Shown piece by piece: positions 1 through 10,581 of a stretch of 64,000 bases of DNA. Position 1 is the first letter of the stretch, and each line of letters opens with the position of its first letter. This DNA is from Cycas panzhihuaensis (taxonomy: Eukaryota; Cycadophyta), in assembly GCA_023213395.1 (NCBI GenBank), contig CM041465.1:47933741-47997740 (forward strand). The letters run 5' to 3'. The notes beneath the pieces were generated by a model. The model saw nothing but the letters and a program-made list of their open reading frames with translations, was not told the DNA's origin and searched no databases. Made by a program: the position numbers and the translations under genes.

Positions 1-790
1 GACAAGACAACTATCAAGAATGGAAGAGAATAGCACAAAATCTCTTGATAATGAACGAATTTTGAGGTTATGTTTCTGGAAGAATACTTCAACTTGTACT
101 TGTTGAAGATGATGGAGTTATTGTTCATCCTGATCTTGCTTGTGTTGCTGTTTGGGAAGCCAAAGATGAAATTGCTTTGGCATTTTACCATATGATTATT
201 GATGTCCATGTTGACCAAAATATTGTGTGTACAAAAACTTCTAAGGAAGCATGGGATATTTTATTATCCTTGTATGAAAGGCGAGATGAAGCTCGTATTT
301 TGATGGTGAAAGCCAAAATGTATTCTTTAAAATTTGTCAAGCCTATGTCATTTTTTTTTTCCTCCATCAAGGAGATATGTAATGAATTGAATACATAGGA
401 TAGTCTTACTTTCAGAGACAAGCTTATAATTACAATTGTTAGAGCATTGCCTAAGGATTATAATGGATTTATATCATCCACTACACGAGATAGTTTACTC
501 AAAGAAATGTCTTTCAATGAGCATGAAAGCTTGTTGCTTTAAGAGGAGTAGATTTATATCAAGGACGATGATAATGAGCCATCCACTTTTGGAGCTTTCA
601 TGGCCAAATCAAAGGCCAAGCAAAATCTCAAACCATCACTCTCAAAGCAGTTTGGAAACATGAACATTGGTTCCTCAAAGACCAATGTTATCTGTCATTA
701 TTGTGGCAAAGTGGGCCATATAGCTCTTGATTGTAGAAAGAAACAAGCCGATCTCCAGCACACACGACATCAACAGCAGCCACATTAAGC
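1..790 (+). pseudogene. gag: gag of element A, broken
   Basis: The region encodes a copia Gag (UBN2/Retrotran_gag_2 type), the protein that forms the cytoplasmic virus-like particle. Reading across frames it gives the family 1 segments YQEWKRI, NEF-GYVSGR, EAWDILLSLYERRDEAR and FSSIKE-CNELNT. A CCHC zinc knuckle (CHYCGKVGHIALDC) lies at 693-734 and would bind the RNA. In-frame stops occur at about 61 (Trp to stop in the NEFWG segment), 397 and 540, so no full-length Gag can be made. Confidence 0.85.
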
Positions 791-959
791 GATCGAGACA
801 ACAACGACCACATCGAGAATTCCAATCAGCGGTTTCAGCATCAACAACAACAGCAACCCCCATGACCAAATCGAGATGTCTATCAAGGAGGTCAAAGAGA
901 AAGGGGGGTTTTTAGAGATGGCAATCAATGCCACTTTAATCAATTTGCAGATGAGGATA

Positions 960-3900
960 AGTTATTTTGTGCTTATCATACCTCCAAGGTGGATCAAACT
1001 TAGATCATTGAATCAGAGGCAACTCAACACGTGATTGGGAGTGAAAAACTCCTTTGTGACGTCAAGGAAGGAAAAGGTCAATCAATGACCTTCGACAACA
1101 ATGAGTCAGTTAAGATTTTTGGCATAGGCACAATTGCCCCATTTCATTCTCCTTCCAATCCTTCAACTACATTTCCTAATGGCAATGCCTATTTTATACG
1201 TTCCATGGAGAAGAGTTTGCTATCTGTTAGCAAATTGGACAAGCAACAGATGATCATTTTGTTCAAGAATGGGAAATGTGTAATAAATGATAAGAATGAT
1301 CATGTAGTGGCTATTGGATATGAGGATCACGGCCTCTATAAGTTGGATGCTAATAATACTTGATTCTGTTTACTCTGGTTCCATTGTCACTCAATCTTTG
1401 TCCAAGATGCAGCTTTGGCATCAATGTCTAGGCCACTTGAGTTTAGACAATCTCAAGTAGATGGTGAACAAGAAAATGGTGCATGGGCTTCCAAAGCTGT
1501 ATGGCTCAAAATGTCTTCGTGAAGCATGTGTAATGGGGACATAACATCTCTTGCCTTTCCCAAAAGGCAAAGCTTGGCGTGTATCGTATCCTTTGCAGTT
1601 GATACATTCAAATTTATGTGGACCTATGTCCACCGCATCCTTTGGAGGAGCTTTGTATTACATCTCCTTCATTAATGATTTCTCCGACAAAGTTTGGGTT
1701 TATTTCATTAAACACAAATCTAAAACATTTTAAAAGTTTAAGGAATTCAAGCTTGAAGTGGAGAACGAGTCTGGTCAATCGATCAAAATATTAAGGTCAG
1801 ATAATGGAGCTGAATTCACTTCAAAGGAATTCACCAAATTCTGCAAGGATAACGACATTCAGAGACAGCTTACCATTTCTGATACTCCTCAACAAAATGG
1901 AGTCTTCGAAAGAATGAATAGAACTTTGGCTAACAAAGTCAAAGCAATGATGCGTGCAAAGGGACTCACTCGAGCTTACTGGGCAGAGGTATTCCACACA
2001 ACTGCCTATGTGGCAAATCAGAGTCCAACATTAGCAGTCATTGACATCACACCAGAGGACGCATGGTCTGGCAAAAAGGCAACTATTAGCGATTTGAGAA
2101 CATTTGGGTGCACTGCTTATATGCACATCCCCAATCAACAGAGATCAAAATTAGACAAGCATAGTCTAAAATGCATCTTTGTGGGTTATGCCATTCACAA
2201 TAAAGCCTACAAGTTGTATGGATCTTATTGGGAAGAAAATGCATCTCTCAAGAGATGTAATCTTTGTTGAAGATGAACATACGAAGTTGGATTCAACATC
2301 CATCCAACCTCCTATTGATAAAGGCAAAATGGTTGTTGAGGCTTTCCTTCCCTCTCAATCTTCAACTCCATGCACATCATCTGCACCTGCTGGACCATTC
2401 ACATCATTAGAATCGGTTCTGCTTGATCCTAGTACATCTTCTGTTGATCAACCACTTAGACCAGAAGATCTTGAGGTTCAAGTTACATCAATCAAAAGTT
2501 TGCCCAAATGGTATACTCAAACCATATAGGACAACCTGATTGTTGAAGGAAATCGTTTATCAAAATACAAGCAACAAACCAATTATGCACTTATGGCTGA
2601 AGTGCTTTGTGTTAATGAGCCTTCTACTTTTGAGGAGGCTTCTAAAAATGAAAATTGGAAGGTTGCCATGGATGAAGAAATCCATTCTATTGAGAAGAAT
2701 GGAACTTGGAATTTGGTTGAATTGTCTAAACACAAACAAGCAATTAATTGCAAATGGGTCTACAAAACCAAATTCCATTTTGATGGTACACTTAAGCACC
2801 AGAAGGTCCGCCTTGTTGCAAAAGGCTTCAAACAAAACGAAGACATAAATTATGAGGAGATTTTTGTCTGTTGCTAACATGAACACCAGCATACTCATCT
2901 TCGCCTTAGTAGCTCAATACAAATGGCCGGTTTATCAGATGGACGTGAAGAGTGCCTTTCTCAATGGTGATCTTCAAGAGGAGGTATACTTAGAGCAACC
3001 TCTTGGTTATAAAGTACAAGGCAAGGAGCACTTGGTTTGTCGCCTAAAAAAGGCGTTGTATGGCTTCAAACAAGCTCCAAGAGCATGGTATTCAAAGATT
3101 GATGATTATTTCTTGAGACATGGGTATCATCGATCTACTTCAGATCCTAACTTGTACATCAAAGTTGGGAAAGACCATACTATTTTCATTGTCTTGTATG
3201 TTGATGACTTAGTGATCACTGGTAATGACACTAAGATGGTACATATTCTCCAGGATGACTTTAAGAGGAGTTTCGAGATGACAGATCTTGGATTTCTCTA
3301 TTATTTTTTAGGCTTTGAGGTATGGTAATAGCCAGGCTATATCTTTATTTCCCAAGCCAAATATTTTTGGGACATTTTGCAGCTGTTCAGGATGCATGAC
3401 TGCAAACCAGTGCCTACACCCATGGAGAATGGAACAAAACTTACTCTCAATGAGGAAGCTAAACTAACATATTCCACTCTTTATCAACAGTTGATTTGTA
3501 GCCTCATTTATCTCACCAACACTCGACTGGATATCTCATTTGCAGTTGGGATTTGCTTCATATACATGTCTCAACCCAACCATAAGCATTAGAATGCATC
3601 TAAACGCATACTCAAATATATCAAATGCACATTGCAGCATGGCCTTGAATATGCATATGATACGAACTTCACTTTGGAAGGGTTCTCATATTCTGATTGG
3701 GCAGGTTGCCAAGATAGCAGGGGATCAACCTTGGGTTACTGTTTTACCCTTGGTTCAACAGTTGTTTCATGGAGTTGCAAGAAGCAACCCAATGCTATCT
3801 TGCCCTCCACTGAAGCAGAGTACAAACTTACAGTTAGCACGACTTGTGAAGCTATTTGGCTATGACAGATTCTTGGAGAGCTTGGACTTGAGGAGGATCA

Positions 3901-4110
3901 CCCCACCGGGATATATTATGACAATCAAAGTGTGTTCAAGTTGGCCAAGAATCCTATTTTTCATGCAAGGATCAAACATATTGAGGTTCATCATCATTTC
4001 AGCAGAGAGCATGTACATAATGGTGAGGTCAACCTCCAGTATAGGCCTACAGAGCAGTAGAGAGCATATATCTTTACCAAGCCACTTGATAGAGAAAAAA
4101 TTGTAAAATT
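960..4110 (+). pseudogene. pol: pol of element A: protease, integrase, RT, RNase H, broken
   Basis: The aspartic protease motif is destroyed: the expected WIIDSGA reads stop-IIESEA at about 1003-1026, so the catalytic Asp is lost. The GAG-pre-integrase region follows at 1400-1560. The integrase core (1590-2270) has HSNLCGP where HSDLCGP is expected, so the first of the D-D-E triad is Asn, while RSDNGAEF and QQNGVFER keep the second Asp and the Glu. The RT spans 2593-3330 with [11 protein letters not shown] and an intact YVDDL at 3197-3211. The RNase H region (3640-4060) keeps SDWAGCQDS and STEAEYK but shifts frame. It is clearly a dead copy. Confidence 0.88.
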
Positions 4111-4148
4111 TAGAGATGGTCTAGGGGTCCAACTTAACATTGTAAACA

Positions 4149-4159
4149 GAAAAGGGGGG
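4149..4159 (+). promoter_or_regulatory. polypurine tract of element A
   Basis: The purine run AGAAAAGGGGGG lies immediately before the TGTT start of the 3' LTR. It is the primer for plus-strand DNA synthesis in LTR retrotransposons. Confidence 0.85.
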
Positions 4160-4704
4160 TGTTAAACCGTATGTTTACATGTTAAGCCTATGTACTTTAT
4201 TTTTCATATATTATTTGTACTTTTGTACTTTATGGGGTGATTTATCACTTAAGTGATAAAGTGCACACCCACATTCTTTTCTAGTGACACAACATTGTCA
4301 CTGAAGGGTCAAATGGACCCCCATGCACTTTTTCTCACTTGAGAGCCCAAAAGGACACATGTCTTACATGCAAGGCATATACCTTGGATGTTTAACTTGT
4401 CAAACATCCAATGCCTTAGGTCTCTTCTCTCACTCTGTATATTGAGACCTTTTCTCATGGTTCTCATATAGAGTTGGAGTTGTATTGTTATGTTGCCAAT
4501 TTGCTAATCAAATTGCTATTCATTTGGAGATTGGACCAATTCCATCTCCTCACATTTGGTATCATTTTGCTCTCACTCTTTGTACTTTGATCTTGCTTAT
4601 GTTGATCTTATTTTCATTGTTAGTCTAGATTACTTGCTTTCTAGAACTAGAGTGAATCTATGTCCTAGATCTTAGGTTTCAAAGGCCTTTTGGCCCTTTC
4701 AACA
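4160..4704 (+). repeat. 3' LTR of element A, 545 bp
   Basis: It starts TGTTAAACC after the polypurine tract and ends TTTCAACA. It aligns by eye with the LTRs of C, B, J and K. It contains the family 1 palindrome centred on CTTAAG (4241-4260) and a TATATTGAGACC-type TATA region near 4437. The promoter hairpin seen in C and J is degenerate here (4384-4412). Confidence 0.9.
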
Positions 4705-5116
4705 ACCTCCCCCTATCAACATGTTGTCCATGTTATCAAAGGATTTAGGTAATTTGATTAACACAAAATGGATTGGTTCTGTGTCAGTTATCTTATCCCC
4801 CATAGTGATAATATTGTTTTTCACACTATTTATTGTCGTCACGAATTCGGAAACATGTTGATTTTCCCTCTTTTTGAGCTTGTATAGTTCTTCCTTAATA
4901 GCAATTATTTTGGCCTCATTGCTTTGGCTGAATAAGGATGTAACCACTTTCTCGATTTCACGAGAGGATTCGACACCATCTACATAAGACGAGGGAATCT
5001 GAGATTGAGAGTTTAAGTATGGCAATAGCTATGTTGTCTTTTTCCTCCTATGTTATTTGGTCAACTATGTCATTAGGTTTCTTTTCATCCCCATTCACTA
5101 TCTTCCATGCACTTTT
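4705..5116 (-). pseudogene. gag: gag fragment of element D, 3' portion (split by C)
   Basis: On the minus strand this reads a family 2 Gag: LKLSISDS, YVDGVESSREIEK, LFSQSNEAKI, EELYKLKKRE and LPKSFDNMDNML. The upstream part of the same gag is at 16434-16529, beyond element C. The direct repeat CTTTT at 5112-5116 and 16429-16433 is the target-site duplication made when C inserted. Its downstream end is cut by element A after NMLIGGG. Confidence 0.88.
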
Positions 5117-5323
5117 TGTTAAAACTTATGTTTATATGTTAAGACTATGTACTTTATTTGTCATGTAATATTTGTACTTTTGTACTTTAGGGGTGACTTA
5201 TCACTTAAGTGATAAAGTGCACATCCATATTCTTTTCTAGTGATACAACATTGTCACTAAAGGGTCAAATGGACCCCCATGCATCTTTGCTCACTTGAGA
5301 GCCCTAAAAGAACATGTCCTACA
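5117..5323 (+). repeat. 5' LTR of element C, first part
   Basis: It begins TGTTAAAAC and runs in register with the 3' LTR of C until CTACA at 5319-5323, where element B begins. The same LTR resumes at 10582. The family palindrome core (TTATCACTT and its complement) is at 5198-5215. Confidence 0.93.
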
Positions 5324-5862
5324 TGTGAAAATGGGCATTAAGCCACATTAGTCCTAAGATCTTAAGTGAAAGCACAATACCACAAATGCATGAAGCATAA
5401 AACACAAAGAACACAAAGAGAAATAGGAGCAAGATCAAGATACCATGAATGGGAGTTGGAATTAGTCCAACCACCAAAGAATGCTTCAGCTTGATTAGCA
5501 AATTGACAGAATAACAATGAGCTCCAACTCTTGAGTTGAGCAACAATGAAGAGAGGCCTCATTAAATAGAGGAAGATGAGAGGCCAAAGGCTATTGCATG
5601 ATTGACAAGTGTCAATCATGCAATGCATGCTTGCATGTAGGACAAGTGTCCATTGGGAGCTCTTGTGGGAAAAAGTGCAAGGGGGTCATTTGACCCTCAA
5701 GTGACAACATTATGTCACTAGACATAAAGTGGGTGTGTACTTTATCACTTAAGTGATAAAGTCGCACTTAAAGTACAAAAGTGCAAAGTGCACACATAAT
5801 ACAAGAATAGAAAGTACATTAGCTTAACATTATAAACATAAGGTAAACCATGAGGTTTAACA
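5324..5862 (-). repeat. 3' LTR of element B, 539 bp
   Basis: On the plus strand it runs from TGTGAAAATG to GTTTAACA, the reverse of the family LTR. It carries a 24 bp perfect palindrome at 5739-5762 and a promoter-proximal inverted repeat at 5594-5623 with 14 bp arms. Confidence 0.94.
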
Positions 5863-5873
5863 CCCCCCCTTAT
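5863..5873 (-). promoter_or_regulatory. polypurine tract of element B
   Basis: The minus strand reads ATAAGGGGGGG directly before the 3' LTR TGTTAAACC, the expected plus-strand primer site. Confidence 0.88.
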
Positions 5874-5899
5874 TGTTTATAATGTTGAGTCGGACTCTT

Positions 5900-8631
5900 A
5901 GACCATCTCTAAATTTTACAAATTTGTCTCTACCAAGTGGCTTGGTAAAGATATCTGCCGTCTGCTACTTCGTTGGTCGATATTGAAGAGTGATCTCACC
6001 ACTGTGTACATGCTCCCTGATGAAATGGTGGTGAACTTCAATATGTTTGGTCCGTGCGTGGAAGACTGAATTCTTAGTTAGCTTGAGGACACTCTGATTG
6101 TCAGAATGAATCTTTGGTCGACTCTGCTTTGAACTCCAAGCTCACCAAGAATCCGTCGAAGCCAGATAGCCTCGCAGTCATACCGACCGCAGTTTGTACT
6201 GCTCAAAGGAGGACAAGGTAACATTTGGTTGCTTCTTGCAACTCCATGGAACAACTGCTGAACCAAGGGTGAAACAGTAACCCAAGGTTGATTTCTTGCT
6301 ATCCTGGTATCCTACCCAATCAGAATCAAAGAACCTCTCTAAAGTGAAGCTCTCCTTATGTACATACTCAAGTCCAAGCTGCAATGTTCCTTTGATATAT
6401 TTGAGTATGCGTTTTGCTGCTTTCCAATGCTTCTGATTGGGTTGAGACATGAAGCAAGAGCAAATCCCAACTGCAAATGAGATGTCTGGACGAGTGTTGG
6501 TGAGATATATTAATCTACCAATCAACTATCGATAAAGAGTGGAATCTGCTGGTTCAGCTTATTCATTAAGAGAAAGCTTGGTGCCATTCTCCATGGGTGT
6601 AGGTGCCGTCTTGCAGTCGTGCATCCTGAATCTCTACAAGATGTCCCAAGAATATTTTGCTTGGGAAATGAAGATATAGCCCCGTCCGCCATACCTCAAA
6701 GCCTAGAAAATAATGGAGAAGTCCAAGATCAGTCATCTCAAAACTTCTCTTCAAGTCATCCTGGAGAACATTGATGAGCTTAGTGTCATCACCCGTGATC
6801 ACTAAGTCATCTACATACAAGGCAATATAAATGACATGGTGATGTTCATGTTTGATATACAAATTTGGATCAGATGTGGATTGATGAAACCCATGTCTCA
6901 AAAAGTATTCATCGATTTTTACGTACCACGCCCTAGGAGCTTGCTTCAAGCCATACAAAGCCTTTTTGCGGCGACATACTAAATGCTCCTTGCCTTGTTC
7001 CTTGTAACCAGGAGGTTGCTCCAAGTATACCTCCTCTTGAAGATCGCCGTTGAGGAAGGCGCTCTTCACGTCCATCTGATATATGGGCCATTTGCATTGT
7101 GCTGCTAAGGCCATGAGAAGTCTGATGGTGTTCATGTTTGCTACAGGTGCAAAGGTCTCCTCGTAATCAATTCATTTCTTTTGTTTGAATCCCTTTGCTA
7201 CAAGTCTTGCTTTCTGTCGCTTGAGTGTCCCATCAGAATGGAATTTGGTCTTGTAGACCCATTTATAACTAATTGCCTGTTTGTGTGGAGGCAATTCGAC
7301 CAAGTCCCAAGTACCATTCTTGTGAATGGATTGAATCTCCTCATCCATGGCAGCTTTCCAACTATCACTTTGTGAAGCCTCTGCAAAGGTAGTAGGCTCA
7401 TCAATAGAAAGCACTTCAGCCATAAGTGCAAAGTTTGTTCTTCCGATACTTTGATGGATGTTTCCCTTCAATGATATGACCATCCTGTATCGTTTGAGTG
7501 TACCACTTAGGTAACTTATGAAATGATGTGGCATGAACCTCAATATCTTCTGGTCTAAGTGTAGGAGTAGCAGAAGATGAAGTGGAAGGTTCAAGTGGAG
7601 CAGATGAAGATGAAGTAGATGGTACAGGAGGTGCAGATGAAGAACATGGTGTATAAGATTGAGAGGAAGGAAAATCCTCAACAATCTTTTTCCCTTTGTC
7701 AATGGGGGGTTGGATTGATGCCATATCCAACTCTTTTTTATCATCCTCAACAAAGATTACATCTCTTGAGATATGCATTTTTCTCCGAACTGGATGATAC
7801 AACTTGTAGGCTTTGCTATGGATTGCATATTCTACAAAAATGCATTTGAGGCTATGTTTGTCCAACTTTGTTCTTTGTTGATCTGGTATGTGCATATACG
7901 CAGTATATACGCAGTACACCCGAATGTCCTCAAATGGCTGATAGTTGGCTTCTTTCTAGACCATGCCTCCTCAGGTGTGATATCGGTGACTGCTGTTGTA
8001 GGACTTCGATTGGCCACATAGGCTGCTGTATGAAATGCTTCGGCCCAGTAAGCTCTTGGAAGCCCTTTTGCATGCATCATTGTTTTGGCTTTATTAGCCA
8101 AAGTTCTATTCATCCTCTCCGAATTCCATTATCCTTGCAAAATTGGTTGAATTCATTTGAAGTGAATTCACCTCCATTATCTGACCTTAATGTGCCAATT
8201 GAGTAGCCAGATTCATTTTCTACTTCCGCCTTGAACTCTTTGAACTTGGAGAAGGCTTCTGATTTTTGCTTTAGGAAGTAGACCCAGACTTTGTGAGAGA
8301 AGTCATCAATGAAAGATATGTAGTACAATGCTCCTCCAAAGGATTGGGTGGACATGGGTCCACACAAGTCTGAGTGAACTAACTGCAAAGGATAAGATGC
8401 ACGCCATGCTTTGCCTTTAGGAAAAGGCAACCAATGTTGTGTCCCCATTATGCAAGCTTCGCAAAGACATTTTGAACCATACATCTTTGGAAGCCCATAC
8501 ACCATGCTTTTGTTTATCATCTGCTTTAGATTGTCTAGGCTTAAATGTCCTGGGACGTTGATGCCATAACTGAATTTTTGACAAAGATGTGGAACCAGAG
8601 TAAGCAGAATCAAGAGTAATGTTATTGGCAT
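5900..8631 (-). pseudogene. pol: pol of element B: integrase, RT, RNase H, broken
   Basis: From 8631 downwards the minus strand reads the GAG-pre-integrase region (SLDNLKQMINKSMVYGLPK), then integrase with HSDLCGPM and RSDNGGEF. Around 8113-8120 the segment that should carry the catalytic Glu (QQNGV-ER) is missing and the frame changes, apparently a short deletion between GGAG-type repeats. RT follows (7431-6566) with [11 protein letters not shown] and an intact YVDDL at 6803-6817. RNase H (6525-5950) keeps SDWVGYQDS and a damaged STEAEYK. Several frame changes separate these blocks. Confidence 0.88.
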
Positions 8632-8639
8632 CTAACTTA

Positions 8640-9275
8640 TAAAGACCTTGATCCTCATAGGCTCTGACTACGATCCGTCATCTTTGTCACAAATAATGCA
8701 TTTCCCATTTTTAAATAGTACGCTCATTTGTTGCTTATTCAATGGCTACAAGTGTGATTCTTCTCCATAGAAGGAATGAAGTAGGCATCACTGTTGGGAA
8801 ATGATGAGGAAGGATTTTAAGGAGAATGAAAGGGAGCTATCGTGCCTATTCCTGAAATCTCAACTGATTCATTGTTTCCAAAGGTCATTGATTGACCTTT
8901 ACCTTCCTTGATGTTGCATAGGAGTTCTTCACTCCCTGTCATATGTTGAGAAGCTCCTGAATCGACAATCCAAGTGTTGTCAATGTTGCATGATTGGTAT
9001 GCACAAAACAGTTTGTCTTCATTTGCAAACTGATTAAAATGGCATTGGTAGCCACCTCTTTGACCCCCCTGCCTCGATAGGCACCTCGATTTGGTCGAGG
9101 GGGATTTTGCTGCTGATCTGGCTGTTGGAACCTTGTTGAAACTATTGTCGTGGTCATTGTCTTTGACCACCGTGGGTCATTGTCTTCAAGATCCGCTTGC
9201 TTCTTTTTGCAATCAGTGCAATGTGGCGGGTTTGCCACAATAATGACATACGACATTGGACTTGGAAGATCCAAT
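8640..9275 (-). pseudogene. zinc knuckle and protease region of element B
   Basis: The zinc knuckle reads CHYCGKPAT and then goes out of frame because one G of the GH codons is missing; exactly the same lesion occurs in element J. Downstream the protease motif TWIVDSGASQHMTG is intact in a different frame (about 8930-8975). The DSGA Asp is the catalytic residue of retrotransposon aspartic proteases. Confidence 0.8.
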
Positions 9276-9277
9276 GT

Positions 9278-9982
9278 TCATATTCTCAAACTGCTTTGTG
9301 AATGCAGTGTTTGGATTTTTGATTTGCCTTTGCCTTTCCGTGAAAGCACTGTTGTAGATGGTTCTTCATTATCCTTAGCATAGATTTGTTCTTCAAGCAA
9401 TAAGCTTTCAAGTTCATTGAATGTCATCTCCTTAGTGAACCATCTCGTAGTTGATGATATAAAGCCGTTGTAGTCCTTTGGTAATGCTTTTGTGATGGAG
9501 GCTACGATTTCATCTCTTGTAGCTGGACTACCTAACGTATTTAATTCATTACAAACCTCCTTAATGGAGGACAAGAATGCCGACATTGGCTTTACAAATT
9601 TGATGGAGTACAATTTTGCTTTTATCATCAAAATGCGAGCTTCATCTCGCCTTTCATACAAAGAGGACAATGTGTCCCATGCTTCTTTAGAAGATTTTGC
9701 AGAAGAAATATTTTGGTCTACATTTATGTCCACAACTATATGAATGAATGCCAAAGCAATTTCGTCTTTGGCCTCCCATGCAGCAACATGTTCATCATCC
9801 ACAGGTGCATGTTGAATTTCATCATTATTATCCACAGGTGCAGGATTGGGGATTCTTCCAGAAACATATCCCCAAAATTCATTCATTATCAAGAGATTTT
9901 TTGTGATTCTTTTCCATTCTTGATAATTTGATTGCCCTGTTAGCCTTATGGTACATGCGTTAAGCATGTTTATGGCAGCCAT
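9278..9982 (-). CDS. gag: Gag of element B, 234 aa, truncated
   Basis: The ORF starts at ATG 9982 with MAAINMLNACTIRLTGQ, the family 1 Gag start, only 38 nt after the PBS. It contains the UBN2-type Gag domain (YQEWKRITKNLL, EAWDTLSSLYERRDEARIL, FLSSIKEVCNELNTLG, LPKDYNGFISSTTR). It runs out of frame just before the zinc knuckle (ending at HSQSSLRI), so the RNA-binding part is lost. It could still give a stable capsid domain if expressed; this is inference. Confidence 0.82.
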   Translation of the reverse strand: MAAINMLNACTIRLTGQSNYQEWKRITKNLLIMNEFWGYVSGRIPNPAPVDNNDEIQHAPVDDEHVAAWEAKDEIALAFIHIVVDINVDQNISSAKSSKEAWDTLSSLYERRDEARILMIKAKLYSIKFVKPMSAFLSSIKEVCNELNTLGSPATRDEIVASITKALPKDYNGFISSTTRWFTKEMTFNELESLLLEEQIYAKDNEEPSTTVLSRKGKGKSKIQTLHSQSSLRI

Positions 9983-10020
9983 CTTTCCACTTGATTAAGA
10001 GATAACAAGTAACTTGGTGA

Positions 10021-10034
10021 TTGCTTTGATACCA
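10021..10034 (-). promoter_or_regulatory. primer binding site of element B
   Basis: The minus strand reads TGGTATCAAAGCAA two bases after the LTR end. It matches the site complementary to plant initiator tRNA-Met (TGGTATCAGAGC) with one change. Confidence 0.85.
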
Positions 10035-10306
10035 ATTGTGAAAATGGGCATTAAGCCACATTAGTCCCAAGATCTTAAGTGAAAGCACAATACCACAAAT
10101 GCATGAAGCATAAAACACAAAGAACACAAAGAGAAATAGGAGCAAGACCAAGATACCATGAATGGGAGTTGGAATTAGTCCAACCACCAAAGAATGCTTC
10201 AGCTTGATTAGGAAACTGATAGAATAACAATGAGCTCCAACTCTTGAGTTGAGCAACAATGAAGAGAGGCCTCATTAAATAGAGGAAGATGAGAGGCCAA
10301 AGGCTA

Positions 10307-10336
10307 TTGCATGATTGACAAGTGTCAATCATGCAA
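10307..10336 (-). promoter_or_regulatory. promoter-proximal inverted repeat in LTR of B
   Basis: The arms are TTGCATGATTGACA and its exact reverse complement, separated by AG. The corresponding repeat in J (32172-32201) and K has arms TTGGATGTTTGACA. Two positions differ in each arm and the partner base changes to match. Both versions keep back-to-back TTGAC cores (W-box-like) about 25 nt upstream of the TATA box. A role in transcription is inference. Confidence 0.6.
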
Positions 10337-10451
10337 TGCATGCTTGTATGTAGGACAAGTGTCCATTGGGAGCTCTTGTGAGCAAAAGTGCAAGGGGGTC
10401 ATTTGACCCTCAAGTGACAATGTTATGTCACTAGACATAAAGTGGGTGTGT

Positions 10452-10475
10452 ACTTTATCACTTAAGTGATAAAGT
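10452..10475. promoter_or_regulatory. 24 bp perfect palindrome in family 1 LTR
   Basis: The half-site ACTTTATCACTT is followed directly by its reverse complement. Copies occur at 4241-4260 (A), 5198-5215 (C), 5739-5762 (B), 15958-15975 (C), 25403-25420 and 32325-32342 (J) and 36174-36191 (K), with the 18 bp core identical in all. Confidence 0.75.
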
Positions 10476-10581
10476 CACACCTAAAGTACAAAAGTGCAAA
10501 AATGCACACATAATACAAGAATAGAAAGTACATTAGCTTAACATTATAAACATAAGGTACACCATGAGGTTTAACACTACA

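Larger units (their letters stand above)
1..4704 (+). mobile_element. Ty1/copia element A (family 1), 5' end outside the window
   Basis: This is a plus-strand copia retrotransposon. Its 5' LTR and first Gag residues lie left of the window; the sequence starts inside gag at the RQDNYQEW-type segment. The order gag, zinc knuckle, protease, integrase, RT, RNase H, polypurine tract, 3' LTR is that of Ty1/copia. The reading frame is broken by many stops and frameshifts. The 3' LTR ends at CAACA at 4704 and abuts a minus-strand gag fragment of element D, so A most likely inserted into D. The TSD cannot be tested because the left flank is missing; the right candidate is ACCTC at 4705-4709. Confidence 0.93.
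5324..10576 (-). mobile_element. Ty1/copia element B (family 1), complete but inactive, inside the LTR of C
   Basis: This is a minus-strand element with two LTRs (5324-5862 and 10037-10576), PBS, gag-pol and polypurine tract. It is flanked by a perfect TSD, CTACA at 5319-5323 and 10577-10581. I count by eye about 15 differences between the LTRs (about 97% identity), so it is fairly recent. Coding capacity is lost through frameshifts and a deletion over the integrase Glu. Its leader between PBS and gag start is only about 40 nt, unlike the 2 kb leaders of C and J. Confidence 0.96.
10037..10576 (-). repeat. 5' LTR of element B, 540 bp
   Basis: It mirrors the LTR at 5324-5862. On its sense (minus) strand the order is: 24 bp palindrome (10452-10475), inverted repeat AGTGACA/TGTCACT, promoter-proximal inverted repeat (10307-10336), then a TATTTAA-type TATA box about 25 nt further on (10275-10281). 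Confidence 0.94.

Noticed and set aside
7619-8206. Several plus-strand ORFs across element B
   Set aside because: They are reverse-strand shadows of its integrase and RT.
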